NCBI GenBank assembly: GCA_030696775.1
Contig: JAUYRN010000026.1
Coordinates: forward strand, 62,001 to 126,000
Origin: Sulfuricurvum sp.
Lineage (GTDB): Bacteria; Campylobacterota; Campylobacteria; Campylobacterales; Sulfurimonadaceae
DNA: 64,000 nucleotides
Direction of reading: 5' to 3'
A model generated the notes under the pieces. The model had not been told where the DNA came from. It was given only the letters and a program-made list of their open reading frames with translations, and searched no databases. Positions within the stretch are counted from its first letter, which is position 1; each line of letters begins with the position of its first letter. Positions 8,957 to 18,448 of this stretch are shown here, one piece after another. Made by a program: the position numbers and the translations under genes.

Positions 8957-9477
8957 TCGCCGCTCCACCGTTTATAAAGATTATTGTCAATTTTCATCAA
9001 ATCCATCCATTTGCCTATCATAAAATTTTCCATATCTTCCAAAGTCGTTTGTTCTCCATAATACGCCAAAGCCGGGGGTGCGATGATGACTCCCATCATG
9101 GACAGTTTATGCATATTTTCCAGTGCAATTGATGAAAACGGTATTTCTCGCGGCGCTAAAATTAATGTTTTACGCTCTTTTATCATTACACTTGCCGCAC
9201 GTGTTATAAGATTATCAGCGATTCCGCAGGAGATTTTAGCGAGGGTATTCATACTGCACGGTGTGATAATCATCGCATCTGCACCGTATGAGCCTGATGC
9301 TACAGAAGCCCATATTTCAGTATTTTGATGAAGATTGGTATTTTCTTCTTTTTCCAAAACGATATTTGCATGTTCAGATACAATTAAATGCTTGATGATA
9401 TCAGCAGGAAGCGCATGCAAAAATTTAAGTCCCAAAGAAGCACCGCTGGCTCCGCTTATACCTACGACGATTTTCAT
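8953..9477 (-). CDS. ubiX: Flavin prenyltransferase
   Basis: UbiX prenylates FMN to make the cofactor of UbiD-type decarboxylases. The 174-residue protein has the FMN-binding GISGASGASLG, the central MIITPCSMNTLAKI and the late LILAPREIPFSSIALENM. No ubiD is in the window. In menaquinone users the partner may serve the futalosine route or aromatic metabolism, which is inference. It overlaps flgA by 4 nt and coaD by 4 nt. Confidence 0.94.
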   Translation of the reverse strand: MKIVVGISGASGASLGLKFLHALPADIIKHLIVSEHANIVLEKEENTNLHQNTEIWASVASGSYGADAMIITPCSMNTLAKISCGIADNLITRAASVMIKERKTLILAPREIPFSSIALENMHKLSMMGVIIAPPALAYYGEQTTLEDMENFMIGKWMDLMKIDNNLYKRWSGE

Positions 9478-10340
9478 TGAAGCTCCACTGCATTTTCTCC
9501 GATTATTTTGGCACGAACCCTTTTATTGTCGGCTTTTTCGATTGTAATAATATCATACAGTGCACCCTCTTGCATGGCTGTTGCGATAAACTCAACAATT
9601 ACTGTGTCATTTTTGACTTGGACACTCACTTTTGAACCGCGTAAAACGAGAGGGATAGATTCGATTTGGCGTTCAATTATAGGTGTATCATCTCTCAGTG
9701 AAACTTTAAATCGACTCATTGTCTCAGGAAGAGAAATGAGAGGTTTACTTCTAAACGTGCTAAAAGGAATTGTTTTTATTGCACTGTTGTTCAGTGAAAC
9801 GACCTCTTTTCGAGATACTTTTTGGGTTGTATGCAGGACGCTTAAGCTGGCATCAATCGTAAAATCAAAATACCGACGAATACCACTGTTGTCGGCGACA
9901 TAAAAAGTACCTTTATTTTTGGTCGCCATATCTTTATCGAAAACAGCATGGGCGTTATTGGGAAGTGATTGAATATAGCCATGAGGAAAAACCTGGATGG
10001 ATTGGATGATAATGGTAGGATATTGCTCAGTATAAAAAGCGGTCAGCTGATTTTGAAGCAAGGTATAGTCGGTATCACTTCGCTTCAAAAAGGTCACAAA
10101 CCGAACTTTACCGCTATTAAGAGCGCATCCGTTGAGTTCAAAAGTTTTGAGAAGTATTTGTGAATTTATGCGATAAGAGGTTTTGCCATCAGGAACAAGG
10201 AAAATTTCAAACGGCTTTGGACAGCTCACATTCAAATCCGATGATGTAATTGTTGGATTAGTAAAGGTATAGCTTTCTTGCAGGGCATTAGCATAAAGCT
10301 GAGACAGAAAGAAACTGATAATAAAAATAAATTTGACCAT
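9474..10340 (-). CDS. flgA: Flagellar P-ring assembly chaperone FlgA
   Basis: The protein has a cleavable signal peptide (MVKFIFIISFFLSQLYANA) and acts in the periplasm as chaperone for FlgI during P-ring assembly. The C-terminal 80 residues match the FlgA SAF-like domain (IPLVLRGSKVSVQV, AMQEGALYDIITI, KRVRAKIIGENAVEL). The ATG at 10340 starts exactly at the signal peptide. A start 27 nt upstream would add nine residues before it. No strong ribosome-binding site is visible for either. It heads the operon that runs down to cysE. Confidence 0.85.
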   Translation of the reverse strand: MVKFIFIISFFLSQLYANALQESYTFTNPTITSSDLNVSCPKPFEIFLVPDGKTSYRINSQILLKTFELNGCALNSGKVRFVTFLKRSDTDYTLLQNQLTAFYTEQYPTIIIQSIQVFPHGYIQSLPNNAHAVFDKDMATKNKGTFYVADNSGIRRYFDFTIDASLSVLHTTQKVSRKEVVSLNNSAIKTIPFSTFRSKPLISLPETMSRFKVSLRDDTPIIERQIESIPLVLRGSKVSVQVKNDTVIVEFIATAMQEGALYDIITIEKADNKRVRAKIIGENAVELQ

Positions 10341-10423
10341 AAGAGTGCAATTGTAACACAGTGACATTTGTTTTTCATACGGATTTCGTTATTCTACGAA
10401 AAAAAAACATTATAAGGGTTAGG

Positions 10424-12772
10424 GTGCTTTTTTTTAAAAAAAATCGACAACAAGAGAATGCAGCGTCTTTAACTATTGCAGAAGTGCTCGAAACTGAACA
10501 GGTTGCTATCGCGTATCGCCACATGCGGTTCTCATCACTGGCGGTTATTGTTAATATGTTTATTCTCACATGGGCACTGTGGGATATTGTAAATACGACG
10601 ATTTTAGAGGCATGGTGCATTGCTCACATTATGGTTATTGTTTGGCGATGGTTAAAGTGTCGTGAGTATCGGCTTGATAATAAAAGTCGAACCGTAAGTG
10701 AGTGGAAAAATAGTTTTTTAATCGGAATGAGCTTTTCTGCTGTTATTTGGGGAGTGACACCCATTGTATTATTTCCAATAAGTGTTCTTCACCAAACTTT
10801 TTTGGTCATTATACTAGCTGGAATGTCTGCTGGAGCTGTGAGTACACTCACTTCAATCCGTTATGCCACTCAGATTTATTTAACGATTATTACTTTCCCT
10901 CTCGTTGCGGCTATGCTGATGCAGGAAAATTCCTTGTATGATGTTTTGGCATTTGTAATACTGTTTTATTGGATATTACTGCTGGTACTTGCCGGTCGTA
11001 TTTACAATAATATTACGAGTGCTTTGCAATCTCGCATTTTACATGAACGCGCTTTGTCGGAACTTGAGCTGAGCGAAGAGCGTTTTGAAACGATTTTTAA
11101 AGAGGCTCCGACAGGAATATTTTATTATGACAATGATTTGATCGTGTTGGATTCAAATTCTGAGATGCTCAACATTCTTCAAATTACGCGTGAACGGATG
11201 ATTGGATTGGATTTGAGTAAACTTCCTGATCCATGCTTAGATGAGGCAATGAGTGCTCCTAAAAGAGGAGAAAAAGGATATTACGAAGGTCCATATACGA
11301 CAATGATAAATAAAATTAATTTGTGGATTACTCTTAAAACATCTCCGATTTATGATGCCCATCGCACCATTATCGGAGGTGTTGCCATTGTCAATGATAT
11401 TACTGAACGAAGGATAGCCCAAGAGAAGATGCAGCATCAAGCCTATTTTGATGCGCTCACAGATATACCTAACCGGCTATTACTGACCGATCGTATTGCG
11501 CAATCTTTAGCACAGTATCGACGTCATGGGACTATATTGGCAATATTGTTTTTAGATTTGGATCATTTTAAAAGCGTGAATGATTCATTAGGGCATCACA
11601 TCGGGGATGTATTACTCATTGAGACGGCTAAACGGCTTGTAAGTGTTTGCCGTGAAGGGGATACAGTTGCGCGTTTAGGTGGAGATGAATTTGTTGTTTT
11701 GCTCAACGAATTGGGAAATGAATCTCATCTTGCCGCAGCAAGAGCAGAAAGTGTAGCTGAAAAAATACATGAAATCCTCTCGAGAGGTTTTGAGATAGGT
11801 CTTAATGAACTTATTTCTACTAGTTCCAGTATTGGAATTTCTTTAGTAAGTTCTCGCGATCATACCGCTGGTGATTTACTTAAATTTGCCGATACGGCAA
11901 TGTACCAAGCAAAAAAAGAGGGAAGAAATACCACTCGTTTTTACCAAGATCAAATGGATCAATGGATCAAAAAACGTCTTTTTATGGAAAATGCTCTTCG
12001 TCATGCGATTAAAAATGATGAACTTGAGCTTTACTATCAGCCTCTTGTTGAAGTGAAGTCTAAAAATATTATCGGAGCAGAAGCGTTGTTGCGTTGGAAT
12101 CATCCGACGATGGGGTTGGTTATGCCCGATGATATGATTAGCCTTGCCGAAGAGAGCGGATTAATAATCCCTATAGGTGATTGGGTACTTAAAGAGGCGT
12201 GTACTCAGTTTGTAAGCTGGCAAACCAACCACACACGAGGGAGAGAACTAACGCGACTTGCTGTTAATGTGAGTGTTATCCAATTTCGACAAAATGATTT
12301 TGTAGCCAAGGTTATGGATATCATTACCCAAACGGGTATGGACCCTTCTATGCTTGAGATCGAGCTGACTGAATCGGTGATTATTGAAAAAATGGATATG
12401 ATTATTGAAAAAATGAAGCAGTTGAAAATTTTTGGTATAGGAATGTCTATGGATGATTTTGGTACGGGTTATTCCTCCTTAAGCTCTTTAAAACAACTTC
12501 CAATTTCGACGTTGAAAATTGATCGCAGTTTCATCCGCGATATTATGATTGATGGAGATGATGCTGCTTTAGTTGAAACGATTATAGCGATGGCATCAAT
12601 TTTTAAACTGGATATTATCGCAGAGGGAGTGGAGACAATGGATCAATTACTCTTTTTAGAATCATACAAATGCCGTTATTTCCAAGGTTATTTGTGCAGT
12701 AAACCAGTAGCTGTTGAGGAGTTTATTGAGTTATTGGCAACCAATTTTATATGCAGCCGATTGGGCGTCTAA
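10424..12772 (+). CDS. Membrane-bound PAS-GGDEF-EAL cyclic-di-GMP protein
   Basis: The order is a hydrophobic N-terminal sensor region with about six membrane segments (first 210 residues), a PAS domain (RFETIFKEAPTGIFYYD), GGDEF (intact RLGGDEFVVLL) and EAL (GAEALLRWNHP, DDFGTGYSSL). Both catalytic signatures are intact, so it may make and break c-di-GMP. I prefer the GTG at 10424, which has AAGGGTTAGG before it and gives 782 residues. A GTG at 10361 would overlap an alternative flgA start and lacks a ribosome site. It is divergent from flgA, but a motility role is only suggested. Confidence 0.88.
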   Translation: MLFFKKNRQQENAASLTIAEVLETEQVAIAYRHMRFSSLAVIVNMFILTWALWDIVNTTILEAWCIAHIMVIVWRWLKCREYRLDNKSRTVSEWKNSFLIGMSFSAVIWGVTPIVLFPISVLHQTFLVIILAGMSAGAVSTLTSIRYATQIYLTIITFPLVAAMLMQENSLYDVLAFVILFYWILLLVLAGRIYNNITSALQSRILHERALSELELSEERFETIFKEAPTGIFYYDNDLIVLDSNSEMLNILQITRERMIGLDLSKLPDPCLDEAMSAPKRGEKGYYEGPYTTMINKINLWITLKTSPIYDAHRTIIGGVAIVNDITERRIAQEKMQHQAYFDALTDIPNRLLLTDRIAQSLAQYRRHGTILAILFLDLDHFKSVNDSLGHHIGDVLLIETAKRLVSVCREGDTVARLGGDEFVVLLNELGNESHLAAARAESVAEKIHEILSRGFEIGLNELISTSSSIGISLVSSRDHTAGDLLKFADTAMYQAKKEGRNTTRFYQDQMDQWIKKRLFMENALRHAIKNDELELYYQPLVEVKSKNIIGAEALLRWNHPTMGLVMPDDMISLAEESGLIIPIGDWVLKEACTQFVSWQTNHTRGRELTRLAVNVSVIQFRQNDFVAKVMDIITQTGMDPSMLEIELTESVIIEKMDMIIEKMKQLKIFGIGMSMDDFGTGYSSLSSLKQLPISTLKIDRSFIRDIMIDGDDAALVETIIAMASIFKLDIIAEGVETMDQLLFLESYKCRYFQGYLCSKPVAVEEFIELLATNFICSRLGV

Positions 12773-12867
12773 ACGTTTTTATAAAATAGACTTCTTGTTT
12801 AAATATCCTTCTTTATTAAGAGACTCTGCTATAGACTTACGCAATTAAATATCTACAGGATGATAAA

Positions 12868-14532
12868 ATGACAAAAAGCTTATACAAGCTTTTAGAGCCA
12901 AAACTTATTACCTATATTAAAAAAAATGGCTATTCTAAAAAAGATTTTTTTAAAGATACTCTCTCTGGACTCTCGGTCGCTATTGTTGCGTTACCACTTG
13001 CTATGGCGATTGCGATTGCTTCGAATCTTCCCCCTGAACGAGGTCTTTTTACCGCGATAGTAGCAGGATTTTTGATCTCAGCACTGGGAGGCAGCCGTTA
13101 TCAAGTGGGTGGTCCAACTGCTGCTTTTATCGTTACCGTTGCTCTTGTAGCAATGAAGCACGGTTATGAAGGGTTAGTCTTAGCAACAATTATGGCAGGA
13201 TTTTTGCTAATAATTATGGCCTTTGTCCGTGCAGGGGAACTCATTAAATTTATCCCTTATCCTGTTATCACTGGATTTACTTCCGGTATTGCACTTTTGA
13301 TCGTCTTTTCTCAATTACGTGATTTTTTCGGTTTGTCCATTACCACGATGCCTCCTGATTTTATTGACAAGCTCATTCTTTATATCACCCATCTGCATGA
13401 AACCAATTTTTATGCCGTCATCGTTGCCTTAATCTCCATCGGTATTATCCTTTTGATGACCAAGAAATATCCGAAGATTCCAGGACCAATTGTGGTGGTT
13501 ACTCTTTCAGCGTTAGCCGTATGGCTTTTAAATATACCTATTGATACCATCGAGAGCCGTTTTGGTGCTATTCCCTCCATGCTTCCAACTCCTACCTTTC
13601 CTGCCATTACGTTTGAAAAAATTCGCTTGCTGTTTCCCGATGCGATTACGATTGCCGTTTTAGCGGCCATTGAATCACTTCTCTCTGCTGTTGTGGCGGA
13701 TGGAATGGCGGGGACGAAGCATAAACCCAATACCGAACTTTTAGCGCAAGGAGTTGCTAATATCGCATCGTCTGTGTTTGGAGGACTCCCTGCTACTGGA
13801 GCCATTGCGCGAACGGCGACGAATATTAAAGCGGGTGCAGTATCTCCGGTATCGGGAATCATGCACGCTTTTTGGCTTTTGCTCTTTATGATTCTTTTGG
13901 CTCCTATGATTGTTAAAGTTCCGCTGGCCGCTCTAAGCGCTATTTTGATAGTGGTGGCGTGGAATATGGCGGAGATCAAACATATCCGTTCTATCATGAA
14001 AGCTCCTCGCTCGGATCGTGTTGTTCTTTTTGTCACTTTTGCGTTGACGGTTCTGGTTGATTTGAACTTCGCGATACAAGCGGGCATATCTCTTGCTGCG
14101 ATCTTATTTATCCATTCGATGATGCAGGCTGTGGAGATTAAGTCGTATAACGAAGATGATGAAGAAAATGATGATCCGGATGCGACATCTAAAAAAATCA
14201 TCCCTGTCGGTGTTGAAGTGTATGAAATCAACGGACCGCTCTTTTTTGGGATTGCTGAAAAACTGCTGGATACTCTTGCCCTTTTTGAAGCTCCTCCAAA
14301 GGCATTTATTTTACGCCTTCGTCATGTACCGATGATTGATGCGGCTGGGCTTCATGCTTTGGAAGTGTTAAACCAAAGACTTCAAGAACAACATTCCGTC
14401 TTGATATTATCGGGAGTCAATAAAACGGTACGGATGTATATCCATAACTCAAAATTGGATAAAAAAATTGGGGAAGCCAATATCGTGGATCACATCGACA
14501 AAGCGATTCACCGAGCAAAAGAGTGTTGTTAG
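12868..14532 (+). CDS. SulP-family anion transporter with STAS domain
   Basis: The 554-residue protein has 10 or more membrane segments and the SulP signature region GLSVAIVALPLAMAIAIAS. GSRYQVGGPTAAF and FGGLPATGAIARTATNIKAGA follow. A cytoplasmic STAS domain occupies about residues 440-554 (FILRLRHVPMIDAAGLHAL). SulP proteins carry sulfate, bicarbonate or other anions with H+ or Na+. In an autotroph bicarbonate uptake is attractive, but the substrate cannot be read from sequence. It is a single gene with a 95-nt leader and converges on yggU. Confidence 0.92.
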   Translation: MTKSLYKLLEPKLITYIKKNGYSKKDFFKDTLSGLSVAIVALPLAMAIAIASNLPPERGLFTAIVAGFLISALGGSRYQVGGPTAAFIVTVALVAMKHGYEGLVLATIMAGFLLIIMAFVRAGELIKFIPYPVITGFTSGIALLIVFSQLRDFFGLSITTMPPDFIDKLILYITHLHETNFYAVIVALISIGIILLMTKKYPKIPGPIVVVTLSALAVWLLNIPIDTIESRFGAIPSMLPTPTFPAITFEKIRLLFPDAITIAVLAAIESLLSAVVADGMAGTKHKPNTELLAQGVANIASSVFGGLPATGAIARTATNIKAGAVSPVSGIMHAFWLLLFMILLAPMIVKVPLAALSAILIVVAWNMAEIKHIRSIMKAPRSDRVVLFVTFALTVLVDLNFAIQAGISLAAILFIHSMMQAVEIKSYNEDDEENDDPDATSKKIIPVGVEVYEINGPLFFGIAEKLLDTLALFEAPPKAFILRLRHVPMIDAAGLHALEVLNQRLQEQHSVLILSGVNKTVRMYIHNSKLDKKIGEANIVDHIDKAIHRAKECC

Positions 14533-14546
14533 CTAGAAGGCAAAAT

Positions 14547-14855
14547 TTATTCTTTTGGTTTTATGAGTGCTGGGAGCTCTTTTGGAGCTTTAATCCGAAG
14601 CTGTTTGTTAACATTCATACGTCCATAGACCACCTCAAAGTCTGATGGTGAAACTTTAAATTCTTTTGCCAAAAAACGGACCATATGATCGGTTGCTTTA
14701 CCGGAGACAGGTGCGGCTGTAACGCTTATCTTGAGCTGATTTCCTTTGGCTTTTCCTATGGCATCTCGTTTGGAACTTGGGGTTCCTAAAACATTGAGAA
14801 CAAGAATATCACCTTCCCATTGATAAAAAATATTAGTAAGATTTTTTGTTTTCAC
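14547..14855 (-). CDS. DUF167 (YggU-family) protein
   Basis: This small 102-residue protein matches the DUF167/YggU family: LNVLGTPSSKRDAIG, LKISVTAAPVSGKATDHMVRFLAKEF and VVYGRMNVNKQLRIKAP. The fold is known but the function is not. It follows a methyltransferase gene by 11 nt on the minus strand. Confidence 0.88.
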   Translation of the reverse strand: MKTKNLTNIFYQWEGDILVLNVLGTPSSKRDAIGKAKGNQLKISVTAAPVSGKATDHMVRFLAKEFKVSPSDFEVVYGRMNVNKQLRIKAPKELPALIKPKE

Positions 14856-14866
14856 TTATGAGGCCT

Positions 14867-15442
14867 TTACGATTTATAAAATGCAACTGTGCAATCATTG
14901 TCGTAATATCCCCGACGAAAAATGATTCGTGCTCCTAATTTTTGACCCAGTTTTTCAATTTTATTGGCTTGGAGATAATTGTAAGTCTTGGACTCTTTTT
15001 TCCCTTCCAAAAAGTTAAAAATCAATCCTCTTGTAGATGCTTCATAGCAACGTTGGATAAATAAGTAGCCTCCTTCACGTGTGAGGATATTAAGCGCACC
15101 GCTGCATATATAAAATTCCCCTTCGATTAGAGGATCATGTAAAATATCACATTGAAGAATCGGTTTTCCGGTTCGTTGCTGTGCTTCTTTGACCATAGTC
15201 TCAAGAGCATCCAGTCCGACATAATCAACACCATTTTTACCTTTTGAAAGCAAATAGAGATATAAATCTCCAAATCCGCATCCTGCATCGACGATAGATG
15301 CAGTGTTGAAGGGTAGAAGGGAAAGAATCTCATGAAAACGGATTTCTTGTGATTGTTTGGAATGCCATCTCAGACCTTCTGAGGTTAATCCATGCTCATA
15401 AATGGCATCATCATAAAATGCTTGTTTGTCTACTCTATCCAT
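14867..15442 (-). CDS. Class I SAM-dependent methyltransferase
   Basis: The 191-residue protein has motif I VDAGCGFGDLYLYLL and the acidic motif II YVGLDALETMV of class I methyltransferases. Around it are EGLRWHSKQSQEIRF at the N-terminus and FNFLEGKKESKTYNYL later. The family is conserved in Campylobacterota but its substrate is unknown. It lies between yggU and the MFS gene. Confidence 0.78.
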   Translation of the reverse strand: MDRVDKQAFYDDAIYEHGLTSEGLRWHSKQSQEIRFHEILSLLPFNTASIVDAGCGFGDLYLYLLSKGKNGVDYVGLDALETMVKEAQQRTGKPILQCDILHDPLIEGEFYICSGALNILTREGGYLFIQRCYEASTRGLIFNFLEGKKESKTYNYLQANKIEKLGQKLGARIIFRRGYYDNDCTVAFYKS

Positions 15443-15470
15443 ATAGGTTATACCTTTTAAAATTATTTAT

Positions 15471-16634
15471 TTATTCGCTGATAAATCGTTTGCGCATTCC
15501 AAAAAGAAATCCGGCTAATAGGATGGCAGATAGTGATGCAATCATAAAGGGAAGGGTACTGCCAACATTATCCCATAACCAGCCAGCGACTACTAGGGAT
15601 ATGAGGGTAGATACTCCAATAGAAGTATAGTAGACTCCATAAGCAGTTGCCTTAAGTTCAGTGGGAGCTGTATTTGAGATAATGGCTTTTGCCAAAGAGT
15701 TAAATCCTCCGGCAAAAAAACCATAAATGGCAAATCCTAGCCATGCTCCCAAAATGCTACCCGATGTCATAGCCAATGCTCCTAAACCAAATGCCATATA
15801 GATAATGGATAAAAGAGTTGCTTTACCAAAACGATCTGCCATCTTACCGATTGGTATAGCAAAGAGTGAGAGTATAAGATTGTAGAGGGTATATGCCAGA
15901 GGAATCATTGCCAAAGCCATACCGTTATCTCCAGCCTTGAGAATCATAAAGGAATAATTCATCGCAAAGAGGCTAAAAAGGCTTTGAAATGCGACCAGCC
16001 AATAAAATGGTGCACTAAGTGCTCCAGGACGAAATCGTCGTATGGGTGCCGGAGTAAAAGGGGCATCCACAACAAAAAAGACGAGAATGGCCATGGCAAT
16101 AATTCCAGGTATGAGGCTTAGAGCAAAAATGGTACGAAAAGTAGCTTCGCTCTCTCCTAAAAACCACAGTAATCCAAACGCACTCAAACTTCCGACAACC
16201 GCTCCCGCGCTGTCCATCATCTTATGAAAACCAAAAATAAAACCACTTGATTCTCTAGGGGTAGAGTGGCTGATGAGGGCATCACGAGGGGCAGAGCGAA
16301 TCCCTTTTCCTACGCGATCGGCGATACGGATGGTTGCAATCATTGTAGCGCTTTGGGCAAAAAAGGCGAAGGGTTTGATGAGGTTTGAGAGGCCATACCC
16401 GATAACTGTGAGTATTTTTCGCTTTCCTAGCCGATCCGAGTAAAAACCGGAAAGTGCAATCAATAATGCAACCCCAAGCTCTGCTGTTCCTTCAATAAGA
16501 CCAATCTCTCCTTTGGTCGCATGTAAAAAATGGTCCAAAAAAATGGGTAACAGTGGTAAAATCATTTCGGTTGAAAAATCGGTAAAAAAGCTATTGGCGC
16601 CTAAAGCGACGATATTTTTGTTTATTTTATTCAT
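15471..16634 (-). CDS. Major facilitator superfamily transporter
   Basis: The protein has 387 residues and about 12 membrane segments. The loop 2-3 signature SGFYSDRLGKRKIL and the equivalent in the second half (IGKMADRFGKATLL) are both present. The VGKGIRSAPRDALISHS segment is seen in a subgroup of uncharacterised MFS exporters. Substrate is unknown. It overlaps the end of the upstream CDF exporter gene by 8 nt, so the two are coupled. Confidence 0.85.
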   Translation of the reverse strand: MNKINKNIVALGANSFFTDFSTEMILPLLPIFLDHFLHATKGEIGLIEGTAELGVALLIALSGFYSDRLGKRKILTVIGYGLSNLIKPFAFFAQSATMIATIRIADRVGKGIRSAPRDALISHSTPRESSGFIFGFHKMMDSAGAVVGSLSAFGLLWFLGESEATFRTIFALSLIPGIIAMAILVFFVVDAPFTPAPIRRFRPGALSAPFYWLVAFQSLFSLFAMNYSFMILKAGDNGMALAMIPLAYTLYNLILSLFAIPIGKMADRFGKATLLSIIYMAFGLGALAMTSGSILGAWLGFAIYGFFAGGFNSLAKAIISNTAPTELKATAYGVYYTSIGVSTLISLVVAGWLWDNVGSTLPFMIASLSAILLAGFLFGMRKRFISE

Positions 16635-17589
16635 GATGATGATGGTGATGTTTTATATGTCCATTGCAATGCGTGTCATTATCTTGTGCATACTTTTTTG
16701 TTTCAGGCTGAAGAAGGACATGGGTTGCCCCTGCATGTGAGAGATCATGACGCAACTCTTCGATGATGGATTCAACTTCTTTAAGCGAGAGCGTTTCATC
16801 CAGTACGATGTGAGCCGAAAAATAGTGCTCTTTACTGGAAGGGTGGATAAGGTGAACATCATGTGCTTGGATTACCATAGGGTTATTGATGAGAAGATCT
16901 TTCAGTTTAACTAACATTGCAGGTTTAGTACTATCCATAAGGCTGGAAAACGATTGCGCGAGAAGTTTACCGCTGGCGACTAAAATTACCGTTGCAAACA
17001 TGAGAGATAAAACCGAATCAATCCATGGAATTCCCCATAAAATCATCGCTCCTCCACCTAATACAACTGCCAATGATAAAACAGCATCACTTGCCATATG
17101 CCAAAAAGCGGCTCGAACATTGAGATCATGGTGGTGTTCGTCATGGTCATGAGTGTGTGCATGAGCATGTCCGCCTAAAATTATGGCACTGGCGGTATTG
17201 ACAATCAGCGCAATACCAGCAGTAATCATCGTCAGCCATCCATCAACTGGTATAGGGTGAAGAAGACGATTGACAGCTTCTACTGCCACCCATATCATCA
17301 AAAGAGATAAAAAACCTGCATTGATAAACGTTGCCATCATCTCCGAGCGTACATATCCATACGTCATCGTTGATGAGGCAGCACGGGCACCAAGACCTAA
17401 CGCAATTACTGTTACCACTAGGGCTAGAACATCACTTAGGTTATGCCATGCGTCGGAGAGAAGGGCGAGTGAGCCACTGATGACCCCAACAGTGCTTTCG
17501 ATGATAACAATAATAATATTAAGTAGTATGACCAGTGCAACGCGTCGTTGATCACCTGAGAGATTTTTGAAAAATGAGTTAATTTGCAT
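16627..17589 (-). CDS. CDF-family divalent metal cation exporter
   Basis: This is a 320-residue ZitB/CzcD-type cation diffusion facilitator with six membrane segments. The metal site is formed by DAWHNLSD (HxxxD) in the second segment and HMASD in the fifth. A histidine-rich cytoplasmic loop (HAHAHTHDHDEHHH) and a natural C-terminal tail with six consecutive histidines are additional metal ligands. The cytoplasmic C-terminal domain covers about residues 205-300. Likely substrates are Zn, Co or Cd. It is probably co-transcribed with the MFS gene. Confidence 0.92.
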   Translation of the reverse strand: MQINSFFKNLSGDQRRVALVILLNIIIVIIESTVGVISGSLALLSDAWHNLSDVLALVVTVIALGLGARAASSTMTYGYVRSEMMATFINAGFLSLLMIWVAVEAVNRLLHPIPVDGWLTMITAGIALIVNTASAIILGGHAHAHTHDHDEHHHDLNVRAAFWHMASDAVLSLAVVLGGGAMILWGIPWIDSVLSLMFATVILVASGKLLAQSFSSLMDSTKPAMLVKLKDLLINNPMVIQAHDVHLIHPSSKEHYFSAHIVLDETLSLKEVESIIEELRHDLSHAGATHVLLQPETKKYAQDNDTHCNGHIKHHHHHHE

Positions 17590-17627
17590 GAAGTCTCGTT
17601 TGTAAAATATTTCTTATTATAGCGGAG

Positions 17628-18059
17628 TTATTTTTTCTTTGTTTCCTCGATAAACTCTTTGGCTTCATCACCCCGTAGATAACCAGCAAGCCCTATTAAT
17701 CCGTCGGTAAGATAGCGGCTTTTATAGCCTTTTAGGGTCAAATAGATTCGAGCCATTTCGGCACGGTCATAGTGAGGGCACACGGTTACAATGGTTTTAT
17801 TTTTATCCAATTCATCTAATCGATTTGGAAGTTCATTCAAGGGGATTTTTTTCATAAAAGGAAAGCTCCACACAGCCTGTTCCTCTTTGAAGCGGATATC
17901 AACAAATTCAACTTCACCCATTTTGTATAGCTCGACCGCTTCGAGGCTTTTAATCTTCATTTCGGTTCGCTCATTGTAGTCGAAGCGTTTGAGGTAGTTG
18001 TCGAAACTCTCTCCTTGCAAAGAAAGCGCAAGTAATAGGGATAATAAAATCTGTTTCAT
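17628..18059 (-). CDS. Secreted single-domain rhodanese-like protein
   Basis: The 143-residue protein has a short signal peptide (MKQILLSLLLALSLQGESF) and one rhodanese domain. The active-site loop VCPHYDRAEMA keeps the cysteine and the arginine in the C-x4-R spacing, so a persulfide or oxyanion-binding role is possible. It is the last gene of a minus-strand redox/arsenic cluster and follows a periplasmic thioredoxin by 8 nt. Confidence 0.8.
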   Translation of the reverse strand: MKQILLSLLLALSLQGESFDNYLKRFDYNERTEMKIKSLEAVELYKMGEVEFVDIRFKEEQAVWSFPFMKKIPLNELPNRLDELDKNKTIVTVCPHYDRAEMARIYLTLKGYKSRYLTDGLIGLAGYLRGDEAKEFIEETKKK

Positions 18060-18067
18060 CGTTTTGC

Positions 18068-18436
18068 CTAAATCTTATGTTTCGCGAGAAACCGTTTGAG
18101 ACCATCCGTGGTGAATCCACCGATATGACGGTCGATCTCATGCCCTTGTGCGTCATAGACGATTTGCGTCGGGATCATTTGGATTTTCATCGCACGGGCG
18201 GCATCGCGCTCTTCACCGAGGTTGACGAAAAAGATTTTACGTTTAGGGTTGATTTCCATCTCACGGTAGAGGAGTTCTCCCATCTCTTGGCAAGCTTGGC
18301 ACATTGTTGAACCTGCTTCGACCATGACAACTTGACCTTTTCCGATCTCTTGTTTGACCAGAGCATACGGGCGCGGCTGCAATTCGGTAGAGTAGAGTGA
18401 CGCACAGAGTGCGAATAACGAAAACAATTTAATCAT
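18068..18436 (-). CDS. Periplasmic thioredoxin-fold protein (CQAC)
   Basis: The protein has 122 residues with a signal peptide (MIKLFSLFALCASLYS). The thioredoxin active site is AGSTMCQACQEM, and the cis-proline loop is QMIPTQIVYD. It resembles SoxW/TlpA-type reductases that take electrons from CcdA. The ccdA-like gene lies 12 nt upstream, which fits that pairing. It is not fused to other domains. Confidence 0.85.
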   Translation of the reverse strand: MIKLFSLFALCASLYSTELQPRPYALVKQEIGKGQVVMVEAGSTMCQACQEMGELLYREMEINPKRKIFFVNLGEERDAARAMKIQMIPTQIVYDAQGHEIDRHIGGFTTDGLKRFLAKHKI

Positions 18437-18448
18437 GATGTCATCCTT

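Noticed and set aside
13410-14231. 273-residue open frame antisense to the SulP transporter
   Set aside because: Its composition mirrors the transporter's hydrophobic codons, it has no family motif, and the sense gene is complete with strong signatures.
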